From NCBI GenBank assembly GCA_045546735.1, contig JAZQDJ010000080.1, positions 1-64,000 on the forward strand: a DNA stretch of 64,000 nt, in the 5' to 3' direction. Below are positions 51,770 through 60,139 of this stretch, piece after piece. Positions within the stretch are counted from its first letter, which is position 1. Every line of letters begins with the position of its first letter. This DNA is from SVFI01 sp045546735 (lineage in GTDB: Bacteria; Bacillota; Clostridia; Lachnospirales; Lachnospiraceae). Below the pieces are notes generated by a model. The model was not told the DNA's origin. It made no database searches and was given only the letters and a program-made list of their open reading frames with translations. The position numbers and the translations under genes were made by a program.

Positions 51770-51844
51770 AAAGGAACCTCATAATATGTTTTTTTAATGT
51801 ATGTATGCGAAAATAAAAATATGATATATGGATGGGGATTTTTC

Positions 51845-51853
51845 TGTTATAAT
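51845..51853 (+). promoter_or_regulatory. extended -10 promoter TGT-TATAAT
   Basis: A perfect TATAAT at 51848-51853 preceded by TGT (51845-51847), with no clear -35. It lies 33 nt before ATG 51887. Confidence 0.65.
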
Positions 51854-51886
51854 AAAAAACAGTGTAAGGGAATCGGAGGAAAACAT

Positions 51887-52753
51887 ATGAAAAAAGTATA
51901 TAAGAATATTTTTGATTTTCGAGTAGATGAAGGGCGGGTAACTGCTGACGGTGAGGAGTTTAAAACAGCTCAGATTTCCGAAGATTTGGCAGCGCGTTTC
52001 GGACATTTTCGTGAGCAGATAAATCAAGTGCAGGAAAAAGGGTCGGTTCCTTGTCTGGTTACGATTGTCAAATTTTTGCTGAATCTTGTATGGATTTGTA
52101 TCTTCGGAGGAATGATCCAGGCTTGCGGAAAGGGCACTTCATGGAAAGAAATGTACGAGAACGTTCCGATGTTTTTTTATGTCGGAGGAGGAACCTTTTT
52201 GCTGTGGCTTTTGATTAATGTAGTTGAAAAACTGAAAATGAAGAGGGCCATTGATACGTCAGATATAGAAGGGATGATGCATCAGGCACAGGTGCTTGAG
52301 GCACAACTTCATATGGAAATCGGTATTCCGGAGGATGCGCCGTGTGTGGATGTTATCCAGCAAAGCTATGAGATGAAAAAGGGGAAGAAAAAGATTATTC
52401 ATGCGATGACCTCTGCGTTTATGAATCCGGAGATGTATATTTATGCAAAGGAAGATAAACTCTGTTTTTGTGACCGTACGGATGAATATTCTATTCCGCT
52501 GGATCGAATCAGGGGCGTGGAATTGTTTAAAAAACCGGTGCAGATTTCCGGTTGGAATAAAGATGAACCGATTACGGATGATAAATTCAAAGAGTTTAAG
52601 CCGTATCAGACGGATGCGGGCTATTTTGTAAAGCAGCATTACATGATTTATGTGCAGGGAGATGCGGAGGAATTCGTCATCCGCATTCCGAATTATGATT
52701 ATGCTACAGTGGAAAACTGCATGGGCGGTAAAATTCAGGAAAGAAGAGACTAA
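51887..52753 (+). CDS. membrane protein of unknown function
   Basis: A 288-residue protein. After an N-terminal soluble part (1-55) come two hydrophobic segments (about 58-80 and 95-115), then a cytoplasmic domain with YIYAKEDKLCFCDRTDEYSIPLD, a PH-like beta strand pattern, and a stretch of charged residues. I recognise no family. The frame is open to 51797, but ATG 51887 follows GGAGG by 7 nt and is downstream of the promoter. It is 1 nt from azlC and may be co-transcribed with it. Confidence 0.7.
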   Translation: MKKVYKNIFDFRVDEGRVTADGEEFKTAQISEDLAARFGHFREQINQVQEKGSVPCLVTIVKFLLNLVWICIFGGMIQACGKGTSWKEMYENVPMFFYVGGGTFLLWLLINVVEKLKMKRAIDTSDIEGMMHQAQVLEAQLHMEIGIPEDAPCVDVIQQSYEMKKGKKKIIHAMTSAFMNPEMYIYAKEDKLCFCDRTDEYSIPLDRIRGVELFKKPVQISGWNKDEPITDDKFKEFKPYQTDAGYFVKQHYMIYVQGDAEEFVIRIPNYDYATVENCMGGKIQERRD

Positions 52754-52754
52754 G

Positions 52755-53444
52755 ATGAAAACAAAAGCATTAAAAGCAGCATTTCCATATACGATTCCTA
52801 TTTTGACGGGTTTTTTGTTCCTTGGTATTTCCTATGGAATATATATGCGGGCATTGGGATTTTCGGCGGCATATCCGATTTTTATGAGTATGCTTATTTT
52901 TGCGGGGTCGATGGAGTTTGTGACAGCGAGCATGCTGCTTAGCGGTTTTAATCCGGTCGGAGCAGCCCTTCTTACGCTTATGGTAAATGCGCGCCATATA
53001 TTTTACGGAATCACTATGGTTTCAAAATATAAAAATGTCGGTAAGAAGAAATGGTATTTAATTTTCGGTATGTGTGACGAGTCGTTTTCTATCAACTGTT
53101 CGGTTGATGTACCGGAAGGGATAGACAAAGGCTGGTTTTACTTTTGGGTAACAGTGTTAAATCAGTCTTATTGGGTGCTCGGTGCGACGTGCGGAGCGCT
53201 TCTCGGTTCGCTTGTGACTTTTGATTCCAAAGGCCTTGAGTTTGTTATGACGGCGTTGTTCGTTGTAATATTCCTTGACAATTGGCTGAAGGAAAAGAAG
53301 CATTTTTCGTCCTTTCTGGGCGTGGCAATCTCCGTTGTTTGTCTGGTAATCTTCGGGGCGGAAAAATTCTTGGTTCCGACAATGTGCGTGATATTTCTTG
53401 TGCTTTCGCTTGCAAAACCTCTTTTGGAAAAGGAGGTGGCGTAA
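52755..53444 (+). CDS. azlC: branched-chain amino acid exporter, large subunit
   Basis: A 229-residue AzlC-family permease with about five or six helices. PYTIPILTGFLFLGISYGIYM near the start and GSMEFVTASMLLSGFNP are family hallmarks. It pairs with AzlD, encoded immediately after (TAAATG junction), to export branched-chain amino acids or their analogues. ATG 52755 is chosen because the conserved sequence begins there; the upstream open frame only overlaps the previous gene. Confidence 0.92.
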   Translation: MKTKALKAAFPYTIPILTGFLFLGISYGIYMRALGFSAAYPIFMSMLIFAGSMEFVTASMLLSGFNPVGAALLTLMVNARHIFYGITMVSKYKNVGKKKWYLIFGMCDESFSINCSVDVPEGIDKGWFYFWVTVLNQSYWVLGATCGALLGSLVTFDSKGLEFVMTALFVVIFLDNWLKEKKHFSSFLGVAISVVCLVIFGAEKFLVPTMCVIFLVLSLAKPLLEKEVA

Positions 53445-53771
53445 ATGTCCTTGACACAACAAATGCTTACGATAGGAATAGTGATTGCAGTGACGGTATT
53501 TACGCGCGCGATTGCTTTCTGGCTTTTCCCGGAAGGGAAAAAGACACCTGCGTTTATTCAATATCTCGGGAAGGCACTTCCGCCGGCAGTATTCGGAATG
53601 CTTGTCATTTATTGCCTTAAAGATTGTAGCTTATTGACGGGAACACATGCACTTCCTGAGCTGATATCTATCGCATTAATTACTGTTTTGCATGTGTGGA
53701 AGAAAAATATGTTCCTATCCATTGCGTCGGGAACGGTTTGTTATATGTTACTTATGCATTTTGTATGTTAG
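53445..53771 (+). CDS. azlD: branched-chain amino acid exporter, small subunit
   Basis: A 108-residue AzlD-family protein with four helices and the family segment VTVFTRAIAFWLFPEGKKTPAF, then GKALPPAVFGMLVIYCLKD. It needs AzlC for export. The ATG directly follows the azlC stop. The thiamine pyrophosphokinase gene starts 8 nt beyond its end. Confidence 0.92.
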   Translation: MSLTQQMLTIGIVIAVTVFTRAIAFWLFPEGKKTPAFIQYLGKALPPAVFGMLVIYCLKDCSLLTGTHALPELISIALITVLHVWKKNMFLSIASGTVCYMLLMHFVC

Positions 53772-53779
53772 GAGAACTT

Positions 53780-54400
53780 ATGGGAATCTGTTATGTTATT
53801 GCATCGATGAAAACGGAATATCGGATTGAGCGCCGGACGGACGATTTTGTAATCGCGGCAGACGGCGGATATGCGCAGAATCTCGGATGCAAGCCGGATG
53901 CGGTCATCGGTGATTTTGATTCCCTGGGGTATATTCCAAACGAAGAACATGTGCAGGTTTATCCAAAGAAGAAAGACGATACGGATATGATGCTTGCGGT
54001 CAAACTCGGTTTGGAAAAAGGATATCGCACCTTTGTGCTTCTCGGCGGTATCGGAGGACGTTTTGACCATATGCTGGCCAATGTACAGACGCTCGCTTAC
54101 CTGCACGCGCATGGCGGACAGGGAGTGCTCCGGAGTGAGACGACGGATATCTATATGATTGGTTCAATGTCCGGTGAGACAGGAAAAATCTGTTTTCCGG
54201 AAGAAACGGAAGGGATTTTTTCGGTGTTTTCTTATGGGAACAGCGCAGATGAGGTGTCTATTGCAGGGGCAGAATATGAAGTTACAAATGTGCAGCTGAC
54301 AGATAGTTTTCCTCTCGGGGTGAGTAATTCTTTTGTGGGAAAAGAAGTGACGGTTTCTGTCGGAAACGGACGTCTTCTTGTTGTGCACGAAAAGAAATAA
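53780..54400 (+). CDS. thiN: thiamine pyrophosphokinase
   Basis: A 206-residue enzyme that makes thiamine diphosphate from thiamine and ATP. Motifs: AADGGYAQNL, VIGDFDSLG, PKKKDDTDMML (nucleotide and metal site) and LLGGIGGRFDHMLAN. Length is usual for the bacterial enzyme. The frame is open to 53696, but ATG 53780 follows AGGAG. No TPP riboswitch is seen upstream, so control must come from the azlCD unit or elsewhere. Confidence 0.93.
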   Translation: MGICYVIASMKTEYRIERRTDDFVIAADGGYAQNLGCKPDAVIGDFDSLGYIPNEEHVQVYPKKKDDTDMMLAVKLGLEKGYRTFVLLGGIGGRFDHMLANVQTLAYLHAHGGQGVLRSETTDIYMIGSMSGETGKICFPEETEGIFSVFSYGNSADEVSIAGAEYEVTNVQLTDSFPLGVSNSFVGKEVTVSVGNGRLLVVHEKK

Positions 54401-54450
54401 GAGTGACAAAATAAGTATCTTGTGTTAAAATTCAATTTATCTGATTTTCT

Positions 54451-54487
54451 GCCGGCGTTTGCCGGGTCAAGCGGTCGTTCGATCGCA
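54451..54487 (+). other. short GC-rich hairpin segment
   Basis: CCGGC (54452-54456), GTTT and GCCGG (54461-54465), without a T-run, then a CGATCG palindrome at 54480-54485. It stands out in AT-rich surroundings just upstream of the surface protein gene. It might be a processing or regulatory hairpin. Confidence 0.35.
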
Positions 54488-54526
54488 AATTTTCACATTT
54501 TTATGCAAATTGCAGAAAGGAGTTTT

Positions 54527-55051
54527 ATGAAAAACAAAATAGGGAAAGGTGTATTAGTGTGCTTATGTCTGTTCATGATGTATAGCAGTAGTGCCAGGGC
54601 AGATGATGCGTTTGTGGTGGAAGAGGAGGCGGTCATCGGAACGCAGGAGTCTGTGACGGAGAGTTTACCGGTGGTTCCGGTGCAGCAGCCGGTTGCGGTG
54701 AAAGAGGAATCGAAGGAACAAAAGCCGGTTGCAGTGAAAGAGGAATCGAAGGAACAAAAGACGGTCCGCAAGGAAGAGGAGAAACAGGAGGAAACAATCA
54801 GTCAAAACACCCCGGTGCCTGCTTTTCAAGTGCCTGCGCGCAGGCAACAGACGAAAGTGGAAGAGGAGCCGGGGCAGGAAGCGCAGCAGGAAACGCCCTC
54901 GGAAGCTGTGGCAGAAGAACAGCAGGAAGATATGCCGCGTCCACGGCAGAAAGAAGTTTCGTGGTGGTTTCCTGTCATAAGCGGTTTTTTCTTGCTTTTC
55001 GGAATTGTGAGGATTGTACATCGTTTACTCATTCGAGGTGGAAAACTTTAA
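54527..55051 (+). CDS. exported repeat-bearing protein with C-terminal membrane anchor
   Basis: A 174-residue protein with a signal peptide (about 1-26, ending SSARA), a charged Pro/Glu/Lys/Gln-rich middle, and a C-terminal hydrophobic helix (SWWFPVISGFFLLFGIVRI) with a short basic tail. The middle contains PVAVKEESKEQK twice, encoded by a perfect or near-perfect 36-bp repeat. No domain is recognised; it may be a wall-spanning spacer protein. ATG 54527 follows GAAAGGAG; the longer open frame to GTG 54422 lacks a ribosome-binding site. Confidence 0.7.
   Translation: MKNKIGKGVLVCLCLFMMYSSSARADDAFVVEEEAVIGTQESVTESLPVVPVQQPVAVKEESKEQKPVAVKEESKEQKTVRKEEEKQEETISQNTPVPAFQVPARRQQTKVEEEPGQEAQQETPSEAVAEEQQEDMPRPRQKEVSWWFPVISGFFLLFGIVRIVHRLLIRGGKL
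54689..54760 (+). repeat. 36-bp in-frame tandem repeat
   Basis: Copies at 54689-54724 and 54725-54760 differ at a single base (GCGGTG/GCAGTG). They encode the duplicated PVAVKEESKEQK. Copy-number change by slippage is possible here. Confidence 0.85.
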
Positions 55052-55058
55052 GGGCATA

Positions 55059-55067
55059 TGTTATAAT
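55059..55067 (+). promoter_or_regulatory. extended -10 promoter TGT-TATAAT
   Basis: TATAAT at 55062-55067 with TGT just before it, 39 nt ahead of ATG 55107. No good -35. It is the same pattern as at 51845 and 63457. Confidence 0.65.
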
Positions 55068-55106
55068 GCAAGGTAGTTTGTTTATTTGAAAGGAAAGAAA
55101 GTTGCT

Positions 55107-56810
55107 ATGTTATCCGGGCAGAGAAAAACGGACAATTTTATATGGATTGCATTACTTATACTTTCTGTGCTTGCTGCAGTAATCAAAATCTTTACGGGAT
55201 TTGATATTGACGAGGGATATGCGGTTTCTATGCCATATCGTCTTTTGCAGGGGGATAGACTGTTTTTAGATTTGTGGGAAGTGCACCAGACTTCGATATT
55301 TCTTCCGGTTGCATTTATAGCGATATTTGATAAAATAACAGGTGCTACTGATGGCGTGGTTCTATTTTTAAGAGTTGCAGCAACTCTCATCCATGCAGGT
55401 GTTGCGGCTACGGTTTATACGGCGGTAAAGAAGAAAGTCAGTACTGCATGGGCTGTGTTGCTTGCGCTGTTATATTTTAACCTTTTGCCGAAGTGGCTGA
55501 TCAGTTTGGATTTTTCCCTGCAGCAGGTATGGGGGATTACGATTGTTCTTTTGCTTTTGGAAAAGGAAGTGCAGACCGGAAAGAAAATCTATTCGTTCTT
55601 AATCGGTATTGTTCTGGCTATGACAGTGCTTGCGTATCCGGGAATGGTGCTTGCGTATCCGGCGTTGCTTGTCAGTGTGTGCATGCTTCACAAAAAAGAA
55701 GAAATTAAAACAAGAATTAACAAATGCCTGTTGCTGACTGCGGGATGCGGCGTTATGGCAATTGCCTTTTTGGTATATGTCTTGTTTGCGATGAGTGTAA
55801 CAGAATTTATAGAAAGTATTCCGATGGTATTTATGGACGGTACACATCAGTTTACGATGCAGACAAAACTTATGGCGTATGCGGCGCAGTGGCTGAATGT
55901 TGCAAAGCAGATTTTTATCTTGTCGGTGCCGAGTATTATAATAACAATTGTTTTTTATATAGCAACCAAGAGAAAAACTGAAAAAGAGAAACTGTTTCTT
56001 GTCTTTCTGTTGTCTTTTATAGCTGTAACTTCGTGTTTGGTCATATTTGCAAATGTTGTCGGAGTGCAAATGGGACCGTTCCATTTTCAGGTAAGATATT
56101 TGCTATTCTTTTTGCTCATGTTTGTGGTGAGTGTCGCAAATAAAGACAGGGCTTTGTTTTGGGGACCGATGTTTCAGATGATGGTTGCGTTTGCAGCCAT
56201 TCTGATTTTTTCCAATGTCGGACCGGATTCAAGTAGTTCGTACTTGAGTGTCGGATTAATTGCGGGTGTTATTTTAATTGAGCGGATGACAGAGAACATC
56301 AGTGAAACGTGGAACCGTATTGCATATGTGGTAATTGCGCTGTTTGTACTAAGCCTTATTTTCTGTAAAGCCTACTATGTCCGTATTACGGAATACGGAC
56401 CGTCAAATATTCTGGAACCGCGTAAACAGATTACAGCAGGAGCTGTCAAAGGCATTTATGTGTCGGAAGCAGATTATGAACGTATCATGAGTGATTATGA
56501 GACGATTCAGAGTGCTGTGGCAGAACATGAAAAACTTTTATATCTCGGGACGGAGGGGATTTCTAATCTGTACGGAAACGGGAAGTTTGTGTCACCGTCT
56601 ACGATTAGTACACCTGCATTTAACGAGCAGTGGGTGGCTTATTTTGAAATGTATCCGCACCATGAGCCGGATGTGATAGCGCTTGCAAAGAACACGATTG
56701 ACAACCGTGAGAAATTCTTTGCCGAAAATCCGCTTGGCATTTGGATTGCAGAAAGATATGATGTAGAAAGTATGGAAGAGACGCAGTCTCTTTGCATTAT
56801 AAAGAAATAA
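55107..56810 (+). CDS. polytopic GT-C-type glycosyltransferase-like protein (paralog of 3614-5329)
   Basis: A 567-residue protein with about 11-12 helices and a soluble C-terminal part. Its first loop has DIDEGYAVSMPYR and DLWEVHQTSIF, aligned with the equivalent DIDESYA/WELHQMS of the gene at 3614. The C-terminal block STISTPAFNEQWVAYFEM also matches. The two share length, helix plan and both motifs, so they derive from one ancestor. It sits outside the glycan locus with its own promoter. ATG 55107 is preferred to TTG 55086 because AAAGGAAAG lies between them. Confidence 0.78.
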   Translation: MLSGQRKTDNFIWIALLILSVLAAVIKIFTGFDIDEGYAVSMPYRLLQGDRLFLDLWEVHQTSIFLPVAFIAIFDKITGATDGVVLFLRVAATLIHAGVAATVYTAVKKKVSTAWAVLLALLYFNLLPKWLISLDFSLQQVWGITIVLLLLEKEVQTGKKIYSFLIGIVLAMTVLAYPGMVLAYPALLVSVCMLHKKEEIKTRINKCLLLTAGCGVMAIAFLVYVLFAMSVTEFIESIPMVFMDGTHQFTMQTKLMAYAAQWLNVAKQIFILSVPSIIITIVFYIATKRKTEKEKLFLVFLLSFIAVTSCLVIFANVVGVQMGPFHFQVRYLLFFLLMFVVSVANKDRALFWGPMFQMMVAFAAILIFSNVGPDSSSSYLSVGLIAGVILIERMTENISETWNRIAYVVIALFVLSLIFCKAYYVRITEYGPSNILEPRKQITAGAVKGIYVSEADYERIMSDYETIQSAVAEHEKLLYLGTEGISNLYGNGKFVSPSTISTPAFNEQWVAYFEMYPHHEPDVIALAKNTIDNREKFFAENPLGIWIAERYDVESMEETQSLCIIKK

Positions 56811-56827
56811 ATCTTTGCAAAAAGACA

Positions 56828-56854
56828 GCCTTCGCGAGTTTTTTTCTCGCAGGC
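56828..56854 (+). promoter_or_regulatory. hairpin in the hisC leader
   Basis: GCCT plus GCGAG (56828-56838, with a 2-nt bulge) pairs with CTCGC plus AGGC (56846-56854) around a seven-T loop. No T-run follows. It may separate the GT-C and hisC genes or stabilise the transcript. Confidence 0.4.
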
Positions 56855-56902
56855 AGATATTTGCAATTATTTAAAACGGATAATAAAAGAAAGGGTTATG
56901 AT

Positions 56903-57967
56903 ATGAGTTGGGAAAGTAATGTCAGACGTGTTGTTCCGTATGTTCCGGGAGAACAGCCGAACAAACCGAATATGATTAAGTTAAATACGAATGAATGCCC
57001 GTATCCGCCGGCCAAGGGGGTACAGGAGGCAATGAAAGATCTGCATTTGGAAGATTTCAGACTGTATCCGGATCCGGAAGCGGGAAGTCTTGTACATGTG
57101 CTTGCGCAGTATTACGGACTTGCAGATGAGCAGGTATTTGTGGGGGTAGGTTCAGACGATGTACTTGCGATTGCTTTTCAGACGTTTTTTAACTCAGAAA
57201 AACCGCTTTTATTCCCGCAGATTACATATTCATTCTATGATGTATGGGCAGATTTGTATAAAATCCCGTATGAGACGATTCCTTTAAAAGAGGATTTCCA
57301 TATCAATCCGGAAGATTACAAAAAAGAAAACGGCGGAATCATTTTCCCGAATCCGAATGCGCCGACAGGACTTTTGGAAAGCCTTGAGACGGTGGAGGAG
57401 ATTGTGAAGGCAAATCCTGATGTTGTTGTTATTGTGGATGAGGCGTATATTGATTTCGGCGGAAAGAGTGCACTTGCGCTGATTGATAAGTATGAAAATC
57501 TTTTGGTAGTACAGACATTTTCAAAGTCCAGGGCAATGGCAGGAATGCGTATTGGTTTTGCGATGGGAAATGCGAAGCTGATTAAGTATTTAAATGATGT
57601 TAAATTTTCAACCAATTCTTATACGATGAACCGCCCGTCTTTGATTTTGGGTGTGGAGTCTGTGAAGGATGATGTGTATTTTAAAGAGACAACAGCCAAA
57701 ATTATGGCGACGCGTGAACGTGTAAAGAGTGAACTTGCTGCGCTTGGATTTGAGTTTCCGGACTCCATGAGCAACTTTGTGTTTGCAAAGCATCCGAAGA
57801 TGTCAGGCAGCGAGCTTTATGAAGCGCTTCGTGAAAAGAATATATTTGTGCGTCATTTTAATAATCCTCTGATTGCGGAATATAATAGAATTACAATCGG
57901 AACGGATGAAGAGATGGATGCTTTTCTCGCATGTGTGAAAGAATATATGAAAGAAAAAGGAGTTTAG
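56903..57967 (+). CDS. hisC: histidinol-phosphate aminotransferase (HisC-type)
   Basis: A 354-residue class-I/II PLP aminotransferase. NTNECPYPP, YPDPEAGSL and VGVGSDDVLAIAFQ form the family start; VIVDEAYIDFG holds the PLP-phenolate Asp/Tyr, and SKSRAMAGMRIGF the Schiff-base Lys. FVRHFN and RITIGTDEEMDAF close it. It may act in histidine synthesis or on related phosphate esters. No other his genes are near. ATG 56903 follows GAAAGGG. Confidence 0.92.
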   Translation: MSWESNVRRVVPYVPGEQPNKPNMIKLNTNECPYPPAKGVQEAMKDLHLEDFRLYPDPEAGSLVHVLAQYYGLADEQVFVGVGSDDVLAIAFQTFFNSEKPLLFPQITYSFYDVWADLYKIPYETIPLKEDFHINPEDYKKENGGIIFPNPNAPTGLLESLETVEEIVKANPDVVVIVDEAYIDFGGKSALALIDKYENLLVVQTFSKSRAMAGMRIGFAMGNAKLIKYLNDVKFSTNSYTMNRPSLILGVESVKDDVYFKETTAKIMATRERVKSELAALGFEFPDSMSNFVFAKHPKMSGSELYEALREKNIFVRHFNNPLIAEYNRITIGTDEEMDAFLACVKEYMKEKGV

Positions 57968-57970
57968 TTT

Positions 57971-58453
57971 ATGTCTGTTTTAACAAAATATTTATGGGTA
58001 TTTTTTGTGTCGATGGTTCCGCTGATTGAACTTAGAGGGGCGATTCCGATTGCGACAGGAATGGGACTTCCGTTGATTCCTTCTTATATCATCGCAGTTA
58101 TCGGAAATATGCTTCCGGTACCGATTATCTACTTGTTTGCGCGTAAAGTTCTTGAGTGGGGCGCAGATAAACCGGTGATTGGAAAATTCTTCACTTTCTG
58201 TCTTGAAAAAGGAAAAAAAGGCGGAGAGAAATTGCAGGAAAAGGCAGGAAAGGGGCTGTTTTGGGCGCTTATGCTTTTTGTCGGAATTCCGCTTCCGGGA
58301 ACAGGTGCATGGACAGGAACACTTGCTGCCAGTATTTTAGATATGGATTTTAAATCCAGTATTACTGCGGTTATGTTAGGTGTACTGCTTGCAGGTGTTA
58401 TTATGGCAGTGGCAAGTGCCGGTGTGTTTGGCGCAATCGGTGCAATTTTCTAA
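57971..58453 (+). CDS. small multi-drug export / COG2426-type membrane protein
   Basis: A 160-residue protein with four or five helices. VPLIELRGAIPIATGMGLP and GIPLPGTGAWTGTLAASILD match the COG2426 (small multi-drug export) family, whose transport substrate is not established. It starts 3 nt after hisC; AAGGAG overlaps the hisC stop. Confidence 0.85.
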   Translation: MSVLTKYLWVFFVSMVPLIELRGAIPIATGMGLPLIPSYIIAVIGNMLPVPIIYLFARKVLEWGADKPVIGKFFTFCLEKGKKGGEKLQEKAGKGLFWALMLFVGIPLPGTGAWTGTLAASILDMDFKSSITAVMLGVLLAGVIMAVASAGVFGAIGAIF

Positions 58454-58466
58454 AGATGGTGAGAGT

Positions 58467-59228
58467 ATGGCACAGGAATACGAAAGTTATGAAAGCTTTG
58501 CCCGCGTATATGACGAACTGATGGACAATGTTCCGTATGAAGAGTGGGCAGAGTTTTATGTGGATATATTAAAAAGAAACGGCGCCGGGGAAGGGCTTGT
58601 ATGCGAGCTTGGGTGCGGTACCGGAAATATGACAGAGCTTCTTGCCAAGGCGGGATATGACATGATCGGAATTGACAATTCCGAGGAAATGCTTTTGATT
58701 GCCCGTGAAAAGACAGGTCGGGAGCAGGGGATTTTGTATTTGCTTCAGGATATGCGGGAGTTTGAACTCTACGGAACGGTCCGGGCCTGTGTCAGTGTAT
58801 GTGATTGTGTCAATTACGTGCTTGATGAGGAAGAACTTGTCGGGGTGTTCCGGCTTGTGAACAATTATCTTGACCCGAAGGGCGTTTTTGCCTTTGATTT
58901 TAATACAACATATAAGTACGAGCAGGTCATCGGTGATACGGTAATTGCCGAAAACCGCGAGGACTGCAGTTTTATTTGGGAAAATTACTATGACGGTCAG
59001 GAGCAGATCAACGAGTATGATTTGACCATTTTTGTCCGTCAGGAAGATGAGAAATATGAAAAATTCACGGAGACACATCTGCAGCGGGGCTACACCTTGG
59101 AGCAGATGAAGGATATGCTTTCGCGGAGCGGTCTTGTGTTTGTAGAGGCAGTTGATATGGACACGAAAGAAGCGCCGACAAAGGAGAGCGAGCGTATTTG
59201 TGTGGTAGCCCGTGAAAACGGAAAATAA
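58467..59228 (+). CDS. class I SAM-dependent methyltransferase
   Basis: A 253-residue enzyme. SAM-binding motif VCELGCGTGNMTELL is near residue 45, then GIDNSEEMLLIAREK and VCDCVNYVLDEEEL. YDELMDNVPYEEWAEFYVDIL at the start is typical of a branch often beside hslO. Substrate unknown. The open frame reaches 58380, but ATG 58467 follows GGTGAG and avoids the preceding gene. Confidence 0.88.
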   Translation: MAQEYESYESFARVYDELMDNVPYEEWAEFYVDILKRNGAGEGLVCELGCGTGNMTELLAKAGYDMIGIDNSEEMLLIAREKTGREQGILYLLQDMREFELYGTVRACVSVCDCVNYVLDEEELVGVFRLVNNYLDPKGVFAFDFNTTYKYEQVIGDTVIAENREDCSFIWENYYDGQEQINEYDLTIFVRQEDEKYEKFTETHLQRGYTLEQMKDMLSRSGLVFVEAVDMDTKEAPTKESERICVVARENGK

Positions 59229-59246
59229 CAGAAAGAGGAAAAGATT

Positions 59247-60128
59247 ATGTCAGATTATATTGTGAGAGCGACGGCTGCAAAGGCGCAGATTCGTGCATTT
59301 GCTGTCACTTCAAAAGAAATTGTGGAGACGGCAAGAAAATCGCACGGTACTTCTCCGGTTGTAACGGCAGCGCTCGGAAGGCTACTTAGCGCAGGTGCAA
59401 TGATGGGAAGTATGCTTAAGTCTGAAAAAGACCTTTTAACGATTCAGATTAATGCAAGCGGTCCGATTCAGGGACTTACCGTGACAGCGGACGCAAATGC
59501 CAATGTGAAAGGCTATGCGATAGTACCGGATGTGATGCTTCCGCCGAATGCGCAGGGAAAACTTGATGTGGGCGGAGCGCTCGGCCTCGGAATTTTAAAT
59601 GTCATTAAAGATTTGGGATTGAAAGAGCCGTATTGCGGACAAACTGTATTGCAGACGGGGGAAATTGCGGAAGATTTAACCTATTATTTTGCAACGTCAG
59701 AGCAGGTTCCTTCCAGTGTAGGACTCGGCGTTTTGATGGAAAAAGACAACACCGTAAAGCAGGCGGGCGGATTTATTGTCCAGCTTATGCCGTTTGCGGA
59801 GGAAAACGTCATTGCAAAACTGGAGGAAAATTTGGCGGGAATCAACAGTGTTACTTCCATGCTTGATGCGGGAATGAGTCCGGAGCAGATTTTGGAACGG
59901 CTTTTGGACGGACTGAATATGGAAATCGTGGATACAATGCCGACGAAGTTTTATTGTAACTGTGATAAGCACAGAATTGAGAAGGCAATTATTTCCATCG
60001 GTGCAAAGGATATTCAGGAAATGATTGATGACGGAAACGAGATTGAAGTCAATTGTCATTTCTGCAATACGAACTATAAGTTTTCCGTTGAGGAATTAAA
60101 GGCACTGTTAAAGCAGTGTAAGAGATAG
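59247..60128 (+). CDS. hslO: redox-regulated chaperone Hsp33
   Basis: A 293-residue chaperone activated by oxidation. The four zinc cysteines are present near the C-terminus: CNCDKHRI (CxC) and CHFCNTNY (CxxC). The N-terminal fold begins DYIVRATAAKAQIRAFAV. It holds unfolded proteins during oxidative stress in the cytoplasm. ATG follows AAAGAGGA. Confidence 0.95.
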   Translation: MSDYIVRATAAKAQIRAFAVTSKEIVETARKSHGTSPVVTAALGRLLSAGAMMGSMLKSEKDLLTIQINASGPIQGLTVTADANANVKGYAIVPDVMLPPNAQGKLDVGGALGLGILNVIKDLGLKEPYCGQTVLQTGEIAEDLTYYFATSEQVPSSVGLGVLMEKDNTVKQAGGFIVQLMPFAEENVIAKLEENLAGINSVTSMLDAGMSPEQILERLLDGLNMEIVDTMPTKFYCNCDKHRIEKAIISIGAKDIQEMIDDGNEIEVNCHFCNTNYKFSVEELKALLKQCKR

Positions 60129-60139
60129 GAGGATGGGCC

